Positions 45,310 to 58,998 of a stretch of 64,000 nucleotides of DNA are shown here, piece by piece; position 1 is the stretch's first letter, and the number at the start of each line of letters is the position of its first letter. A program made the translations under genes and the position numbers. The stretch is from Penium margaritaceum. Taxonomy: Eukaryota > Streptophyta > Zygnematophyceae > Desmidiales > Peniaceae. The stretch is taken from contig SZWC01003930.1 of assembly GCA_023375785.1 (NCBI GenBank), positions 86,810-150,809 of the forward strand. The letters are read 5' to 3'. The notes under the pieces are model-generated. The model made no database searches, was not told the origin of the DNA, and saw only the letters and a program-made list of their open reading frames with translations.

Positions 45310-46660
45310 ATGTGTGGATTCTTGGTTTTAAGACTCAAAATATTGACAAATACGGATTGGTGGAGGCTGCGGGCACGGAGAATAGGTCGTTGTACTAGAC
45401 TTGGGAGACCTTCGAGTGAAGATTGTCTTCACAACCTGCTGGTGGCATTTTATGTGGGACCTGAAAAGACCAGAAAGGTATTGTTGGACCGCTATTGGTG
45501 GCCAGGATGGTGTGTTGATGTTAGCAGAACTCTACATGATTTTTTAGCCATGTCTTTGGAACAAGGCTTGTAGCATGAAGCCTGTAAGACTCCTCCAATA
45601 GCATCCTATCCTTGGGAGTCCACTGGACTATGACAACAAGGACGGTTTTTACCAGTCTTGCAAACCCAGCCTGCGGCCATAATACAACTATAGCGGTTGT
45701 GTTTCTTCTTATGAAGATGATACAGTTTACTCCTACATCCACTCATGTAAATGCAGAGGAGACCACATATCTCTTCTTTGAAGGTGTTGTGAAGTATCAT
45801 GGCTTGCCGCTGCGCATTATTTTTTACCGAGATAGAAAGGTTCCTAGTACGTTCTATCAAAATATGCATGAGTACTTTGACAGTGAGTCGCACATAGTGA
45901 TATAATTTTACCTTCAAAGTAACAGACATCCATAGTGCATGAATTACACTCTGGAGCATATGCTCTTCATTTACGTGGAGCCTACCATGAATGACTGGAA
46001 ATTCCTTGCACAGACAGAGTTTGTAGTGAAAAACTCAGTGAATAAGTCCACCCACTTCACACCATTTATGTTGAACAGTGGTCGGCATCCAGTGGTACAC
46101 TCTTGATTCGTGAAGAGTGGAAGTGTATGAGGATAGGTTTCTTCTATTCAAGCCTTTGTAGTGTACATAAACGTTTCATTACACGAGGCAATGGGTCACC
46201 TTCAAATGGCTCAGCAACAACAAAAGGTATGTATTGCTAATAGTCACTGTAAGGTCTTGTTTGACATTGGAGACAAGGAGTTTCTTAGCACAAAGAACAT
46301 TTGGCTGAATTAGCCACAATCGTGAAATTTTCTAAAAAAGTGGATTGGACCTTTTGCCATCATTTCACACATCCGGCCAATGGCATAATGATTGTTGATT
46401 TGGCCGAGTATGAAGATACTTGACATATTTCATGTGAGCGTGTTGGCTCCATACACGGCAAAAGGACCCTTTCAGCCATCACTGTTAGTTCTTGCCCAAG
46501 GCCAATACAAGGTCCTTTGTCCACTCCAGCACCTAGAACACAGACTACGCGCGCAGTTTGTTAGGGAATACCTTGTTCATTGGGCAGGTTGTGGGCCTAA
46601 AGATAACTCATGGGAGCCAAAATCTCACGTGTACATGGGGGTGCTCTACAAGTACTAGAG
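45310..46660 (+). pseudogene. Gypsy G: integrase and chromodomain
   Basis: The HHCC region survives as FYVGPEKTRKVLLDRYWWPGW (about 45455-45510). The core follows with TTIAVVFLLMKMIQFTPT and VVKYHGLPLRIIFYRDRKV (SDR expected; 45780-45840). The C-terminal part reads MKILDIFHVSVLAPY (46410-46455), and a chromodomain ends the protein: FVREYLVHWAGCGPKDNSWE near 46560-46620. Chromodomains guide gypsy integration to heterochromatin marked by histone methylation. Many frameshifts; inactive. Confidence 0.8.
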
Positions 46661-47639
46661 GGAGCTGGCAGCTTACACACATCAACGTGTGGTAGGGGCC
46701 ACCACCTGAACGTGGTAAAAGTGAACAACATTTATATTTGGTGGCGTTCATGGAAAGCAACCATACAACATTGGAGACGCCCAACATGGCTATCGCGAGG
46801 ACACTCCAGCCTATAGGGGGGAGGACGCAAGCCATGCTTATGAATAAGTTATAGATTAGGTCAAAGTTCCGTGCACGTGTTCATGTTTAGCTAGTGATTT
46901 TTTCTTTTTTTCATGGTGTTAAAGACTCACTAAGACTCACTAATCTGGCAGTCCTACTCTATGGTCATGGACTGGGACAATTCATTGCAATCTTGGAAAT
47001 ATAGTGGGAGGGCCATTCTGGCCCTCCCTATCTGCAAAAGCAAGGGGTGGTTGGATACTACCCCTTACCATGGCAAGGGCTACCCGGTGGCCACTCCCTT
47101 GCTGGCTGCAAGTTGGCTGGATGGCCAGCGGCCGGTCAGGTGACCAGCCGGTGTTTGGCCAGCCACCTGTTGGCTGCCAATTGAGCTGGATGCTCAAGTG
47201 GTGGTCAGGAGGCTGCAACGCCTCAAGAAAGGAAGTGGATGGCCTTGAGCCCCTGTCCTCGCTCTCCTCCCATCACTTCACAAGGAGAGCGAGACAAGAG
47301 GAGAGGGCAAATGAGAGAGTGACGCGAGCAAGAGAAAATGGCCGTCACGAAATTGTTACTGTGCCTCGCACACAATGATTTTGTAAATGCACGTATTGTG
47401 GCAAGCATAAAGTTACAAAATTGGAAGTATCTTGTGAACTCACGAGTTCGGGGTCTGAACCCCTTGTTTGGGACCCAAAACCAGGGGGACCAAAAACCGA
47501 ATTGGGCCTCCGGAGACTTGAAATATTCAAGTATCCCTACACGGCTAAATCGGTGTCTGGTAATGATTTTGATCTCATGTGAGAAGCAAAAGAAATTATA
47601 CTGATTTTTTTGCGAGATGATTGCAAGTTATCTGAAAAA
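46661..47639. other. Unassigned between gypsy G and copia H
   Basis: No coding trace. 47000-47225 is GC-rich and full of GCCGGTCAGGTGACCAGCCGG-like inverted words (GGCCAGC/GCTGGCC, CCAGCCGG). It may contain the 3' LTR of G or an LTR start of H, but no partner copy is visible in the window. Confidence 0.4.
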
Positions 47640-48072
47640 ATCGTTTTTCTTCTGAATGCAGTGATACAAGATGTTACTTAGGGACAATGCCAAATTCTTG
47701 TCTTGGAGTCCGCAATTACGGAGTACAATTTGTTACTCAGGGACTCAGCGAATCTAGGTCCACTGGACCTAGATCCGCTGACCAAGTCATGTTGAAATAG
47801 TGCTGCAAATCCTTCAAGACAGTGCAAAAGGATGTCTCTCCAGACAGGAACTTTGCATGTGGGAAAAGGTTTCACGGCGAGTGGGTACCACAGGATTCTT
47901 CAGGTGGTTGGTGTGACCTGCACTTTAGGAAGAGTGAATTGGGCTATGCGTGGATGAGCTACATGCAGCTTGGTACGTTGGAAAGCTCACTACTAGCACT
48001 ATAACTTGTCACATCATATCGATGTAAAACCATTAAGAAAAACTACTACATTCCCTCTGCAAAAGTTGTGAA

Positions 48073-49320
<1,248 letters not shown>

Positions 49321-49539
49321 ATTTTGTCTTGCTTCTTACGCATGTAGCATGAGGTGACTAAAAATATCACATATAGTATCAGAATTTTCCAGAGTTAATA
49401 AGTGAGCAAGGTCAGGCACACCAGAACTGACATATCTGACACATGGTTATTGGCCCAATTTTATCACTGTCCTCCGGACATAAAAGCCTTCTGAAGCACA
49501 CGGGCTTGTCTTCACAGAAGATGTCATCGGAGTACAAGG

Positions 49540-49945
49540 TTGTGCAATGGCTTAGAAGACAGAGACGCAGTCCATTCAGGAGTATGCAAAAAGCCCTGGC
49601 TTTGACATATAGAGGTGGTACATTGAGATCCATCTCGCGCAGAAGGGGCTTCTGGATTTCATGTTGGAACCGGAAGTCCTCAACGAGGCAAAGACTAAAA
49701 ACACAGACAAGCAAACCTTTGCCAAAAATAGCACGGATGGGCTCAAGCTCCTGGTGTCCTGGACAGCCGCATAGCACTTTGCCTACTCCCATGACTATAC
49801 GCTGGTAGCCCACACTTGGAAGAGCACATGTGTCATCCATCAAGTTGAGCTATTCACCAACAAATCTACATGATGACGTAGCTGCTTACGGTGAGAATCA
49901 AGGAGGGAGATAACATCGTCCCTCCTGTGCAACAGATTGGTGGAG
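49540..49945 (+). pseudogene. Copia H: gag fragment
   Basis: Frames in this stretch give the same gag start as B: SPGFD, LAQKGLLDFMLEPEVLNEA, and LLTVRIKEGDN at 49885-49920, matching LLTVRIEEGDD of B. It lies just after the H LTR, as in B. It ends near 49945, where a second LTR-like piece begins, so the interior of H is lost. Confidence 0.62.
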
Positions 49946-49959
49946 ATAATGTCAGATTT

Positions 49960-50285
49960 GGAGTCCGTGGCTCAGTAGTACACTTTGTTACTCAGGGAAA
50001 GTCAATGCTCTAACAGCAGGTCTGAGGAAAGATTTTGAGCCCCGTCAACCTCCATCACCAAACCTGAGAATAAACTTATTGAAATGCACCAAAAAAACAC
50101 AGGGAACACTGCCACAATGTGTAGGGACATCTGCATCCCCAGAACAGAATTTTTATGATTCCTTGATGTGTGAAGGAACCTTGGCGTTCAAGCACCATGC
50201 GTGCCGCTAGCTGAGCTGATGTCAGATTCAGGTTGGTGTACCGCCAAGGGAACCTTGGCGGTCAAGAACCATAGGGCCACGTTGG
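49960..50285 (+). repeat. Second B-family LTR fragment (H)
   Basis: Shares with the B LTR the blocks TTTGTTACTCAGGGA, CCATCACCAAACC and GTGAAGGAA in the same order. Together with 47640-49440 it would flank the gag fragment of H. Homology is weak. Confidence 0.35.
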
Positions 50286-50289
50286 AACA

Positions 50290-51575
50290 CCACAAGCTTT
50301 CAGGAAGTCGACACTTACCACATCATCAACACTATAGATGCACAGCCTATTGAGAAGAAAGTCTGTCGCATTCTCTTTGAACAGAAGCAGGTCATTTTGG
50401 ATAACCTAAAGGAAGTCAAGGAGCAAATAATGATCATCTCTACCTGTGGACCATGGGGAGCCAATTTGGTCATCGTGGGTGAACCAGATGGAATCAAGTG
50501 CTTTTGCGTACATGTCCGTGATCTCAACAGGACTACAGTGGAGGATGCTTACCCGATGCCATTGATTGTAAGAAAAGGACAAGGGCCACATCTGGTTTGT
50601 AAATTTAGATGTCAAATCAGCATTCCATGCCATGCCCATGCATTAGGATTATATCCCCAAAACAACTTCTGTCATCCCAAAACAAATCAACGCATTCACC
50701 CGGATTCCCTTTGGCCTCCGTTGCACAAGCTCCACCTTCCAACGGGTCATGGATTCTACTCTTTGCCATCTTCCAAAGGTGAGCTACTATATCAATGATT
50801 TATTGGTTGCTTTCCATTCCTTCACTGAATTTTGCTTCTCCCTGGATGAAGTGCTTGCTACCCTCCGGTACACCATCCAGAAGTTGAAGGCAGCCAAGTG
50901 CATCATTGGAATAGAGGAAATTTGTGGGGTTCTATGTGAGCATAAAAGGTATCACCAATCATCCATAGAAAACCCCAGCAGTCCAAGAATAGAAGATACA
51001 TACTTCGGCTTCATGTGTAAAGATTTTCCTTGGCTTTGTGCCCTTGTATCGCTGCTTGTTTTGCTACCATACCAGAATAGTGAGACCCATGCAGCAGCTA
51101 ACACATCAAGAAGCGGAATTCCTCTCAACACTTGCAAGTGAAGAGATCAATCTCTACCTCATTACAGCACCCTTGCTCAAGTTCCATGAATTCAACCTCC
51201 CTCTCATTAGCACCATCGATTGGTCAAAGGAAGGCCTTGGAGAAATCCTCTCCCAAGAAGGAAAGTATAAGGTGGACCGGGTACTTGCTTACGTGAGCTG
51301 TGCCCTCGATGAAGCAAAGAGCAAGCACCCACCGGTCAAGGGTGAATGCTCAGCTGTCCTCTATGCGCTCAGTCTTTTTTACATCTACGTAAAAACCAGC
51401 AAACCATTCACGATGCATATGGATCATCAGGATTTGCAGTGGCTTCTCACTCAGCACAATCATAAGGACATCCTCACAAAGTGGGTACTCCTCCTTTAAA
51501 ACTATAGTGTCTGTATTAAATACCAGACAGCCCTAGAAAACCACCATACGGATGCCCTCAGCCCCCTGCCACGCA
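50290..51575 (+). pseudogene. Gypsy I: reverse transcriptase and RNase H
   Basis: RT blocks: ILDNLKEVKEQ...GPWGANLVIVGEPDG, VRDLNRTTVEDAYPMPL (50515-50570), then in another frame HIWFVNLDVKSAFHAMPMH, FTRIPFGLRCTSSTFQRVMD, and the active site YINDLLVAF (50788-50814; YIDD expected), KLKAAKCIIGIEEI. RNase H: LISTIDWSKEGLGEILSQEGK, VLAYVSCALDEAKSKHPPVKG, ECSAVLYALSLFYIYVKTSK and MDHQDLQWLL. These differ clearly from D and G, so this is another gypsy lineage. The first Asp of the RT pair is Asn (codon 50794-50796). Most of RT-RNase H is open in two frames. Confidence 0.8.
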
Positions 51576-52779
51576 AGGGATGGCCAGAATCATCCGTTGA
51601 CCCCATGGGACCAGATGCCTCCAGACCCATTTTTCAGCCCCCCAATGGAGCTGACATAGAGTGGTAAGGCATCACCCGTGACCTTGCCATGGATGACAAG
51701 CCAGCATGGTCTTACTCAACTCATCCGCCCCAGGAATCTGCGGTTCTCTCTGGCATCTAGGGACATTGATGCATCTGGCATACAAATCAAGACGCTATCC
51801 ATCCAGATTGTCAATGTTCATGCAGTATGCACGGTCTATATCAGCCTGGCGCTGATGTACGACATTGTTCTTGCTTTTGACTGAATCGCAATGCACTGGG
51901 TGAGTACATTAATGGGTGAAGGCATTCTTAGCCTCATTTTCCATAGCAGTGTCACATCGTTCACCCATATCTTCACTTGTTCCCAGAAAGAGTTCTCCCC
52001 AAACACTGAACAGTTGCAACATTCTGTGAATGGCTCCACCATGAGAGGCCAATGGGACATCTGCCAGGTCCTGTCCTAGGATGCTTTGCGAGCAAACACT
52101 GAGGCCCTCAACCCCGCGGGTGTGGCGCCACGGTCTCTTCCATTTCCAGTGCACAGGCAGCAACACGTACCTCTGTAGCAGTTGGCCACCAGTCAAAAAC
52201 AACCACGGGACTGGCAGAGGTTGCCGGTCTCTTGAGCACCTCCACGGCTTGTATGAGCCACAGAAAGTACCACAATAGGACAATCTAAAACCCTCACAGG
52301 TGCAGTGAAATATGTTGAGGAAATGCAGCTGGAGCTTCAGTCTGGGATGGAAGTTGTGAGCATGATGTACGTGCATGAAGCGACCCCCACGATGTTGAGA
52401 GTTCCAAAAAGAGCGCTGGAAATGGAGAAGGAGGAGAAGAACGGCGGCAGCGGATGGTGTGTGCCAGTCTCACACTGCAGGTAGACATGCAGGGCATGGC
52501 AGGCCATGCCATGACATCAAAATGCTGCAAGACGGGTGGCCTCACTCACTCCCGTGGGTTACGGTAGAGATTATCACATGGCACACGGAAGCATGCTGCC
52601 TGAAGCTGTTGGAGTGTGCAGGATTTCTGGAGCTTTTGAATGAAATGCACACATCTACCAACTCCACCAATGAGCAGACTCTCCAAGGGAGTGCTGAACC
52701 GGGTTGATGGGCCTGCTGCAACGATGGAGCTGGAGGCAATAAGGATCACCATCGCTCATGGTGATCTAGACATTGGCGG
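51576..52779. other. Unassigned; 155-codon minus ORF at 51909-52376
   Basis: After the RNase H of I, a degenerate linker (to about 51880) is followed by frames on both strands with no recognised domain. The minus ORF includes a Trp/Gly-rich part (SVWGELFLGTSEDMGERC). It might be the end of I or another element. Confidence 0.3.
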
Positions 52780-53335
52780 TCGATGACCCTAGAAATTCCA
52801 AAAATTCATATTTTCCAGTCCGACCGTTGGATTAGCCTGAAACTTGGACCGTAGACATTTTGCCACCTGATCTTCCCAACAATGAATTTCCATTGTCAAT
52901 AGAAGCAGGCCTCTGCTAGTTTCCTGGAATTTGCTTCTGTAGACCTGAAACTGAGCCGGATAGCTCCTTTCCCAACAACCACAAGAGGAAGCAATGGTCG
53001 TGTGCGTAAAAGACGAGAGAGCCATTCCTACGGCAGAGGATGACATGATCTCCTAGCGTATGAAGCATATTGTTTTTTTGTACCACTGCTCACAATACCT
53101 TGTTTCCAAGGGAGTTGTGGAACAAGAGCACGTCAAAACCAAGAGGATGCTTCTGGACTTCTTAACAAAGAGGCTTGACTGGTACTTGCATGCTGCAAGC
53201 GTTGGAGGAACTAGCATGGTGGTTACAGGAGATGAGGAAAAAAAACCAAGGAAAATGAGGGGCACACAAGCAATGCAGAGCTATGGATTCATGCAAAAGA
53301 GAATCGCCATGTGTCCATGACTAGCACACAATGAT
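52780..53335 (+). pseudogene. Copia F, first copy of RNase H end
   Basis: About 190 bp of unknown sequence (AAATTCCAAAAA, GCCTGAAACTTGGACC) lead into the copia RNase H end: VVCVKDERAIPTAEDDMIS, YLVSKGVVEQEHVKTKRM and LLDFLTKRLDWYLHAA. The same arrangement recurs at 53518-54040. The tail matches E (39690-39904). Confidence 0.75.
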
Positions 53336-53517
53336 CTCGCCTCACCTAAAAAGTCAGCAGAGGTACCTTTTCCCTCGTCAACACACTCTGACAAGACAAT
53401 CCAAGAATATAGGACCTCTTTGAAATTTGTCCCACCAGGTCCTGACCCTGAACCTCTTGCCTTTTTCTTTGTTTGGGCTAAGGCATGGAGCCATTGCCCA
53501 TGGTCATCCAGACACTG

Positions 53518-54040
53518 GTGGTTGATAACCCCATAAATTCCAAAAAATTGTATTTCCCAATCCAACAGCTGGATTGGCCTGAAACTTGGACCATATACAT
53601 TTTGCCACCTGATCTTTCTAACAATGAAGTTGGATTGTCGATCGGAGCAGGTGTCTGGTAGTTTCATGGAGTTTTCTTCCGTAGACCTGAAATTGAGCCA
53701 GATAGCTCTTTTCCCAATAACCACAAGAAGGAGCAATGGTCGTCCGCGTGAAAGACAAGAGCGCCATTGCTATGGCAGAGGATGACATGATCTCTCGGCG
53801 TATGAAGCACATTGACATTTGGTACCACTACTCACAATACCTTGTTGCCAAGGGAGTTGTGGAACAAGAGTACATCGAAACCAAGAGGATGCTTGGGGAC
53901 TTCTTGATAAAGAGGCTTGATTGCAAATTGCATGCTGCAAGCGCTGGAGGAACTAGCATGGTGTTCCAGGAGATGGGGAAGAAAAACCAAGACAACTGAG
54001 GGGCACACAAGCAATGCAGAGCTATGGATTCATGCAAAAG
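53518..54040 (+). pseudogene. Copia F, second copy of RNase H end
   Basis: A direct repeat of 52780-53335, 738 bp downstream. It reads VVRVKDKSAIAMAEDDMIS, RRMKHIDIWYHYSQYLVA, KGVVEQEYIETKRM and DFLIKRLDCKLHAA in one 87-codon frame (53736-53999). The E-type 3' LTR follows only this copy, so the first copy is a tandem duplication of the 3' end or the remains of a neighbouring insertion. Confidence 0.75.
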
Positions 54041-54229
54041 AAGACTACCACAAAAGGTGGCGAGAGGTTTCAGGGAGAGATTTGTTTATGGTTTTATGCC
54101 CCCTTGGCTACTGTTATAGCTTAGCAAAAAGGTCAGGTATGTACTCCTTCCTTGGAGTAAGTCCGCTAAATCTTGTTTGTGGTGCAAGTCCAAGCAACAT
54201 ACCAGCATTGTAGCGCAATGGATAGTACA

Positions 54230-54785
54230 TTTGACTTGGAGACAACAGGTCCTGCAATCAAGCCTTGATGTGAGCAAGAAGATTTTAGACCTTCCTTCAT
54301 AGAGGAAGTTTCACAGACAGTTCTCTATGCATGAAGAGGATGTGCCCCTTGGCGGTCAGTGGATGCGCCAATTGGCGAGCTGGCGGGGTGGTGTCGAGTG
54401 GCCATGCCCCAAGAGTGCCACTACCCACACATATTAGATGCCAGGCCTTGGACTATATGAACCTGGCTCATTCCTCATTTTACAAACAAAAATTGACCTT
54501 AGATGCTCCTCACAAAGATGTCCAACTGAGGAACAGTATAGAGAAGACACTGGTATGTCCAAGCCCCAACATTTAGTCTTTGACTTGCACCTCACGCGAA
54601 AGTGACCAAGTGATAAGTAGACAGAGTTCCTAGCAAGTTGTTTTTCACGAGCTGCTCAGTGTGGAATCGTGATCCTGAGGGTAATATCTTGTCCCAGCTG
54701 AAATTATAGGAGCCGATGGCAGGTGCCATCGTGTCGGCCCTTTTATGTAGTCCATTTACCTCAGGCCAGTTGATAGCAAGAAGGT
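54230..54785 (+). repeat. 3' LTR of copia F (E family)
   Basis: Homologous throughout to 40147-40697. Its left part contains a tRNA A-box-like string TAGCGCAATGG at 54211-54221. Confidence 0.62.
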
Positions 54786-55349
54786 GGGACTTTAGGTCTG
54801 CAACCTTCACAGATGCATCAGCACAAGTGGTGGCCTCCTTGATGGGCTCCTACTCCACATCAACTCTGCCAGCCACTGGCAGGCAGACTCCAACTACTAC
54901 TAGAAACCATCCAACAAGAAGCTTCTTTTCCTGCTGACCTTCAAGATGTCCCCCCTTCAGAACATTTTTGAATTCCAGTAAACTGGGTTAGTGTGTACCA
55001 TTAGTGCCTCCCTTCTGTTTGCTTCGTCTTTCATGGGCTTTCGGCCGCTCCTGGTGCTCACTGCAGGCAGATCCAGTGGTGGCACAAATAAACAAGACCA
55101 ACACAAGGCAAGAATTACACCCGGCATCACCTTGGATCCTCCAATTTCACATCGTTTCCAAAATATGATGTTGTAGCGGCCATTCTGATATTTCAAGGTG
55201 ACAGTGTGTCTCTTGTATCATAGCACTCGAATAAGTGCATTAAAATCTTCCCTCTTCTATGTTACTCAACACCACAGAAACTTACAAAAAAATGAATAGC
55301 CTTCACCCCAGAGTTCCCAATATCTTCCCTCTCACTTTGCTCACTAACA
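54786..55349. other. No gene seen
   Basis: Between the F LTR and the LINE. No domain; short minus-strand frames only. May include the LINE 5' end. Confidence 0.4.
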
Positions 55350-55940
55350 GTGTCTTCTATCAACCAGAAAGGGACGTCCAAAAAACTAGCCTTACACAAA
55401 ATACAGAAAGATCAAGATGAGAATCCCAAGCCCTCTCTAGGTTGGTTTTTACTCTTGGAGCGCTGCCCCATGCCCCAGAAACCAGTTTTATCCACCAGTC
55501 ACTCTTCGCCCCCCACCCTACCCTACAGCTCAGAATCATTCCAACAGAACCAACAGTCCCTTCCTTCAAGGAGACCTTGGCTAGAAATGCAAGTGAAGCT
55601 TGCAATGAATCAGATGGCCCCTACAAAGCACATCCACTTCTCCTTCTCCCCAGTCACCACAATCCCACACCTCACACTTCCATGCCCACAACCCCCTATT
55701 CCCCTAGCTCACACCAAAAATCCCCCAAAAAATCCAATGCAATCCCAGGAAGCAGTTGCCAAAAGGAAAAGGGTTTTTCAAACCAGAGAGCCTTCTGCTT
55801 CTGCACATACTTGTAAAGTCTATAGACAGCATGCCACAACCACACCTTCCACCCCCCACACCACTGCACCCCACAAAAGGTAACACCCACACCTCCAGCA
55901 ACCAGCACAGACCCCCCCCCCCTCCCTCCCTGTACACATA

Positions 55941-56810
55941 GACTCCCTCACCTTCATCATCCTCCAAATCAACGGCCTTAACCGCCCAGATGAACTCCCA
56001 CACTTCAAGAATTTCCTGCAAACACATTCACCCGCCATACGCAGCCTCATAGAGACACACATCACGTCACTAGAGCATTACCCCATCTAGAGACCCATTC
56101 AAACAGGATAACAAACTCCGTCCCTTCACCATCAAGTCACACAGGTGTTATCATCCTCATCTACAATCCCAAGTTGGGATTGGAATTGGGATTCCCATCC
56201 TCCCAACTTGGGATTGTAGATGAGGATGATAACACCTGTGTGACTGGATGGTGAAGGGAAGGAGTTTGTTATCCTGTTTGAATGGGTCTCTAGATGGGGT
56301 AATGCTCTAGTGACGTGATGTGTGTCTCTATGAGGCTCTCCCTCTCCATACTGATGACGGCAGAATCAGATAAGTGACATTTTGATACACTTATAGCATC
56401 ATTGTCATCACTAGATTCCATGTCCTGCCATATCTCCGACATCTAAGACAATTTTATGAAGAACTAAACTTCTATTCCTGCCAACTAAGCTAACCACCTT
56501 CCTCACAGGAAACTTTAACTCCAGACTTGACACAATCGAGAGACTCCCCCTGTCCCTCTCTCCAGAATACAACTTTCACCAAGAACTCCTTAAGAAACAC
56601 GAACTCATTGAACCCTTCAGGACCCTGCACCTGACCACAGCTGAATTCACTTGTCGCTCTCCAAGGACCGACAATGTCTCCCAACTTGAGCAACTCCATC
56701 ACTCCCGTTCCCCTTATCCCCTCCTAATCCATGCCCAGCACGCCCCCCCTGACCAGCCAGCTTTCAGACCACATTGGAGCACCAGCAATCACGTTCCCAG
56801 ATGCCTCTAA
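55941..56810 (+). pseudogene. LINE endonuclease (APE-like), split by foldback
   Basis: The N-terminal block LQINGLNRPDELPHF and the ETH block (SLIETHITSLEH) lie at 55965-56085. TGVIILIYNPKLGLELGF at about 56140-56193 fits the next conserved Gly-Gly-Val region in another frame. Then the foldback copy replaces the expected sequence. The domain resumes with FLTGNFNSRLDTI at 56500-56535 (GDFN expected; Asp is Asn at 56511-56513) and LKKHELIEPFRTLH...FTCRSPRTDNVSQLEQLHHS. The endonuclease would nick target DNA to prime reverse transcription; this copy is inactive. Confidence 0.72.
56043..56337. repeat. Long foldback: two 137-bp arms, 21-bp spacer
   Basis: 56043-56179 is the reverse complement of 56201-56337 with only two mismatches by eye (CTCCG/CTCCT and ATCAAG/ATCCAG pairs). 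The spacer is 56180-56200. Both arms begin AGCCTCATAGAGACACAC. The right arm is inverted LINE coding sequence, so the structure arose by inverted duplication of endonuclease sequence. Confidence 0.92.
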
Positions 56811-57310
56811 CAACAGAAGGGGCTGATGAGCCTGGAAAATCAACCACCTTCCTTCCTGCTCTCACAACCGTATGCACAATGTGTTGTAACACAAGACCCA
56901 GGCCCGGACTGGATAAAAAGAACAAAAAGGGGGTACAGAATAAATTTACCTCCCAGACTATCCAAGAAAAAAAAAAGACAAGAAGCAGCAATAGCTAGCA
57001 TCCACAAGAAAATCCACTCCCTTGACCAAAAATCTGCCTTCAGGCCCAAGAAAACCCACCCCAAACAACAACTCCACACCCTTGAACAGCAACTGGCCAG
57101 ATACACACAAGACGCGTACAAATGAGACACGCTTAGACACACTTAAACTAGTTTTGGAAAGCACACCAGCCAACCCTCCACAGTCCTCACTAGAATAATA
57201 AGAAAACAATGAAAGGGCACCGTAATTCTTGCCCTATGGGAAGAAGGTATCCCTGCAACCTCCCATCAAAGTGGCATAGCTTCCATAGTCATATCGTACT
57301 ACAACGGACT

Positions 57311-57339
57311 CCCCCCCCCCCCCCCCCCCCCCCCCCCCC
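57311..57339 (+). repeat. Poly-C tract (29 nt)
   Basis: 29 consecutive C inside the LINE, between the endonuclease and RT traces. It would break any polyprotein frame. Confidence 0.95.
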
Positions 57340-57412
57340 AGCGCCATATACCTCTACAGCTTCCCTCACTTCATCACCTCCCCAACATCCTCATTGCCCC
57401 CCACTTACACCC

Positions 57413-58400
57413 ATTATGCTGGACAAGATTTGTGAAGCCATTAACTACCTTGACAGCAACAAATTCCTAGGACCCAATGGACTCCCGGCTGAACATCACA
57501 ATGCAGCTCAACAAAACACCCCATAAGCTTTGCTCTCTTACTTCAAACTCTTCTTCACTGGTCCAGATGCACATCCTGAGCTCACTGGCTCCATTACATG
57601 CCTCCTTTTAAAAGAAAAGGCGACCGACCGTCATGATGGACTACAGGCTGATCTTCCTGCTTCATGCAAACTACAAAATACAAAACCCAATGAACTGCCC
57701 AGAACCTTTGCCAGTCCCTCCCATAAATCATGAGCCCTGAACAGAATGGGGTTTTCCACGGTTTTAACATAAACGATACACTATCTAGCACCTTTGACCT
57801 CAAATATAGGGCCACAAAAAACAAGATTGAGCTCACCTTCCTGCTTGCAGACTTAAAAAGGCCGACAACACCCTCATCCACCAATACCACTATCGCACAA
57901 TGGAACACATGGGCTTCCCAACAGTCTTCATCACAATTGATTCCAGCAAACCTGAATAAGACCCGCATCAGCTTCCTTGTCAGTGGTGACATCACATCTT
58001 GCATTGGAAAGTTCACAGGAGTAGACGAGGGTTGTCCATTCACCCCTCTCTCATTCATTATCGGCATCAAACCCTGCAACCAGCTCCTCTGCAACTACAT
58101 CCCCCGCCCAATTACCAACGTTTCTGCCTACCCAAGTTTTTGTGCCTACAAGCATGGCACCACCATCTTCATCACTTCCCCAACATCACCCAACTCAGGC
58201 ATTCTTGCACTCCTCCGCTGCCAATTCCCCATAGGACTAAATCAAACACATTTTCCCGCCACCCCCGCCACGGCTCCCTTCAGCGATATCACTTAGAACA
58301 TGACAATAGTGCCCCAACGCATCCTATGCCTGCATTATCCAACACACAAGCCACCTCCCTCTGGACCAATGCCCTGCCTTAAGCTGAAGGCAATGGCTCT
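57413..58400 (+). pseudogene. LINE reverse transcriptase
   Basis: LDKICEAINYLDSNKFLGPN at 57418 matches the KSPGPDG start of LINE RT (Asp is Asn at 57476-57478), followed by ALLSYFKLFFTGPDAHPEL and GSITCLLLKEKATD. From 57730 one frame reads PEQNGVFHGFNINDTLSSTF, IELTFLLADLKR, RISFLVSGDITSCIG, FTGVDEGCPFTPLSFIIGI (RGVRQGCP expected). The catalytic AYADD motif reads AYKHGTTIF near 58140-58170, so both Asp are lost. This frame is open for 188 codons despite the loss of key residues. Confidence 0.78.
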
Positions 58401-58998
58401 CCTCTGGCATAACACAAACTGCAATACACGTACCCGCATAGTTGCCATGGACACCTATTTTTCATCAAAGCTATTACACCACTCTGAGTTGAAACCCCCT
58501 CCCCACCCCCATGTACTCAATCAAATCACTCAAATTCTCCTAAATCAGCTCTCCTACCCATCTCAATATAGCAAAATGCAACCTTGCAGTAACCCCCATA
58601 CAAGATGGCGGTCTTGGGATGCTGTGGCCCCAAATCCTCATAGCAGCTCAAAGCACACGTATTGCTCCTTGGTTTCTCACACCTAGAAATCCTTAGTATC
58701 TAATCCAATTCCCCCTCAAAGTGGCACAAACACTTCCTACAATCATGCCCCACCATTGAACTTCCCTCCCACTAAGTTGTTGAAATAGTTTAAGAATACA
58801 TTTCCTTCAATCGCTGCATTCTCAAGGAAGGAGACAAGACATTTGGAAAAGCCAAAAGCAAGCCCTTCCTTTACAAAAGAACAATACAGCCTAAACATCT
58901 CTTCCCAGAGTTCGCCATCAAACGGCCTAGATATCTCAGGAGTTAACATCTATGGAAACTTTCACCCAGAACAACGGAAGATCAAGAAAGCCTTGAGT

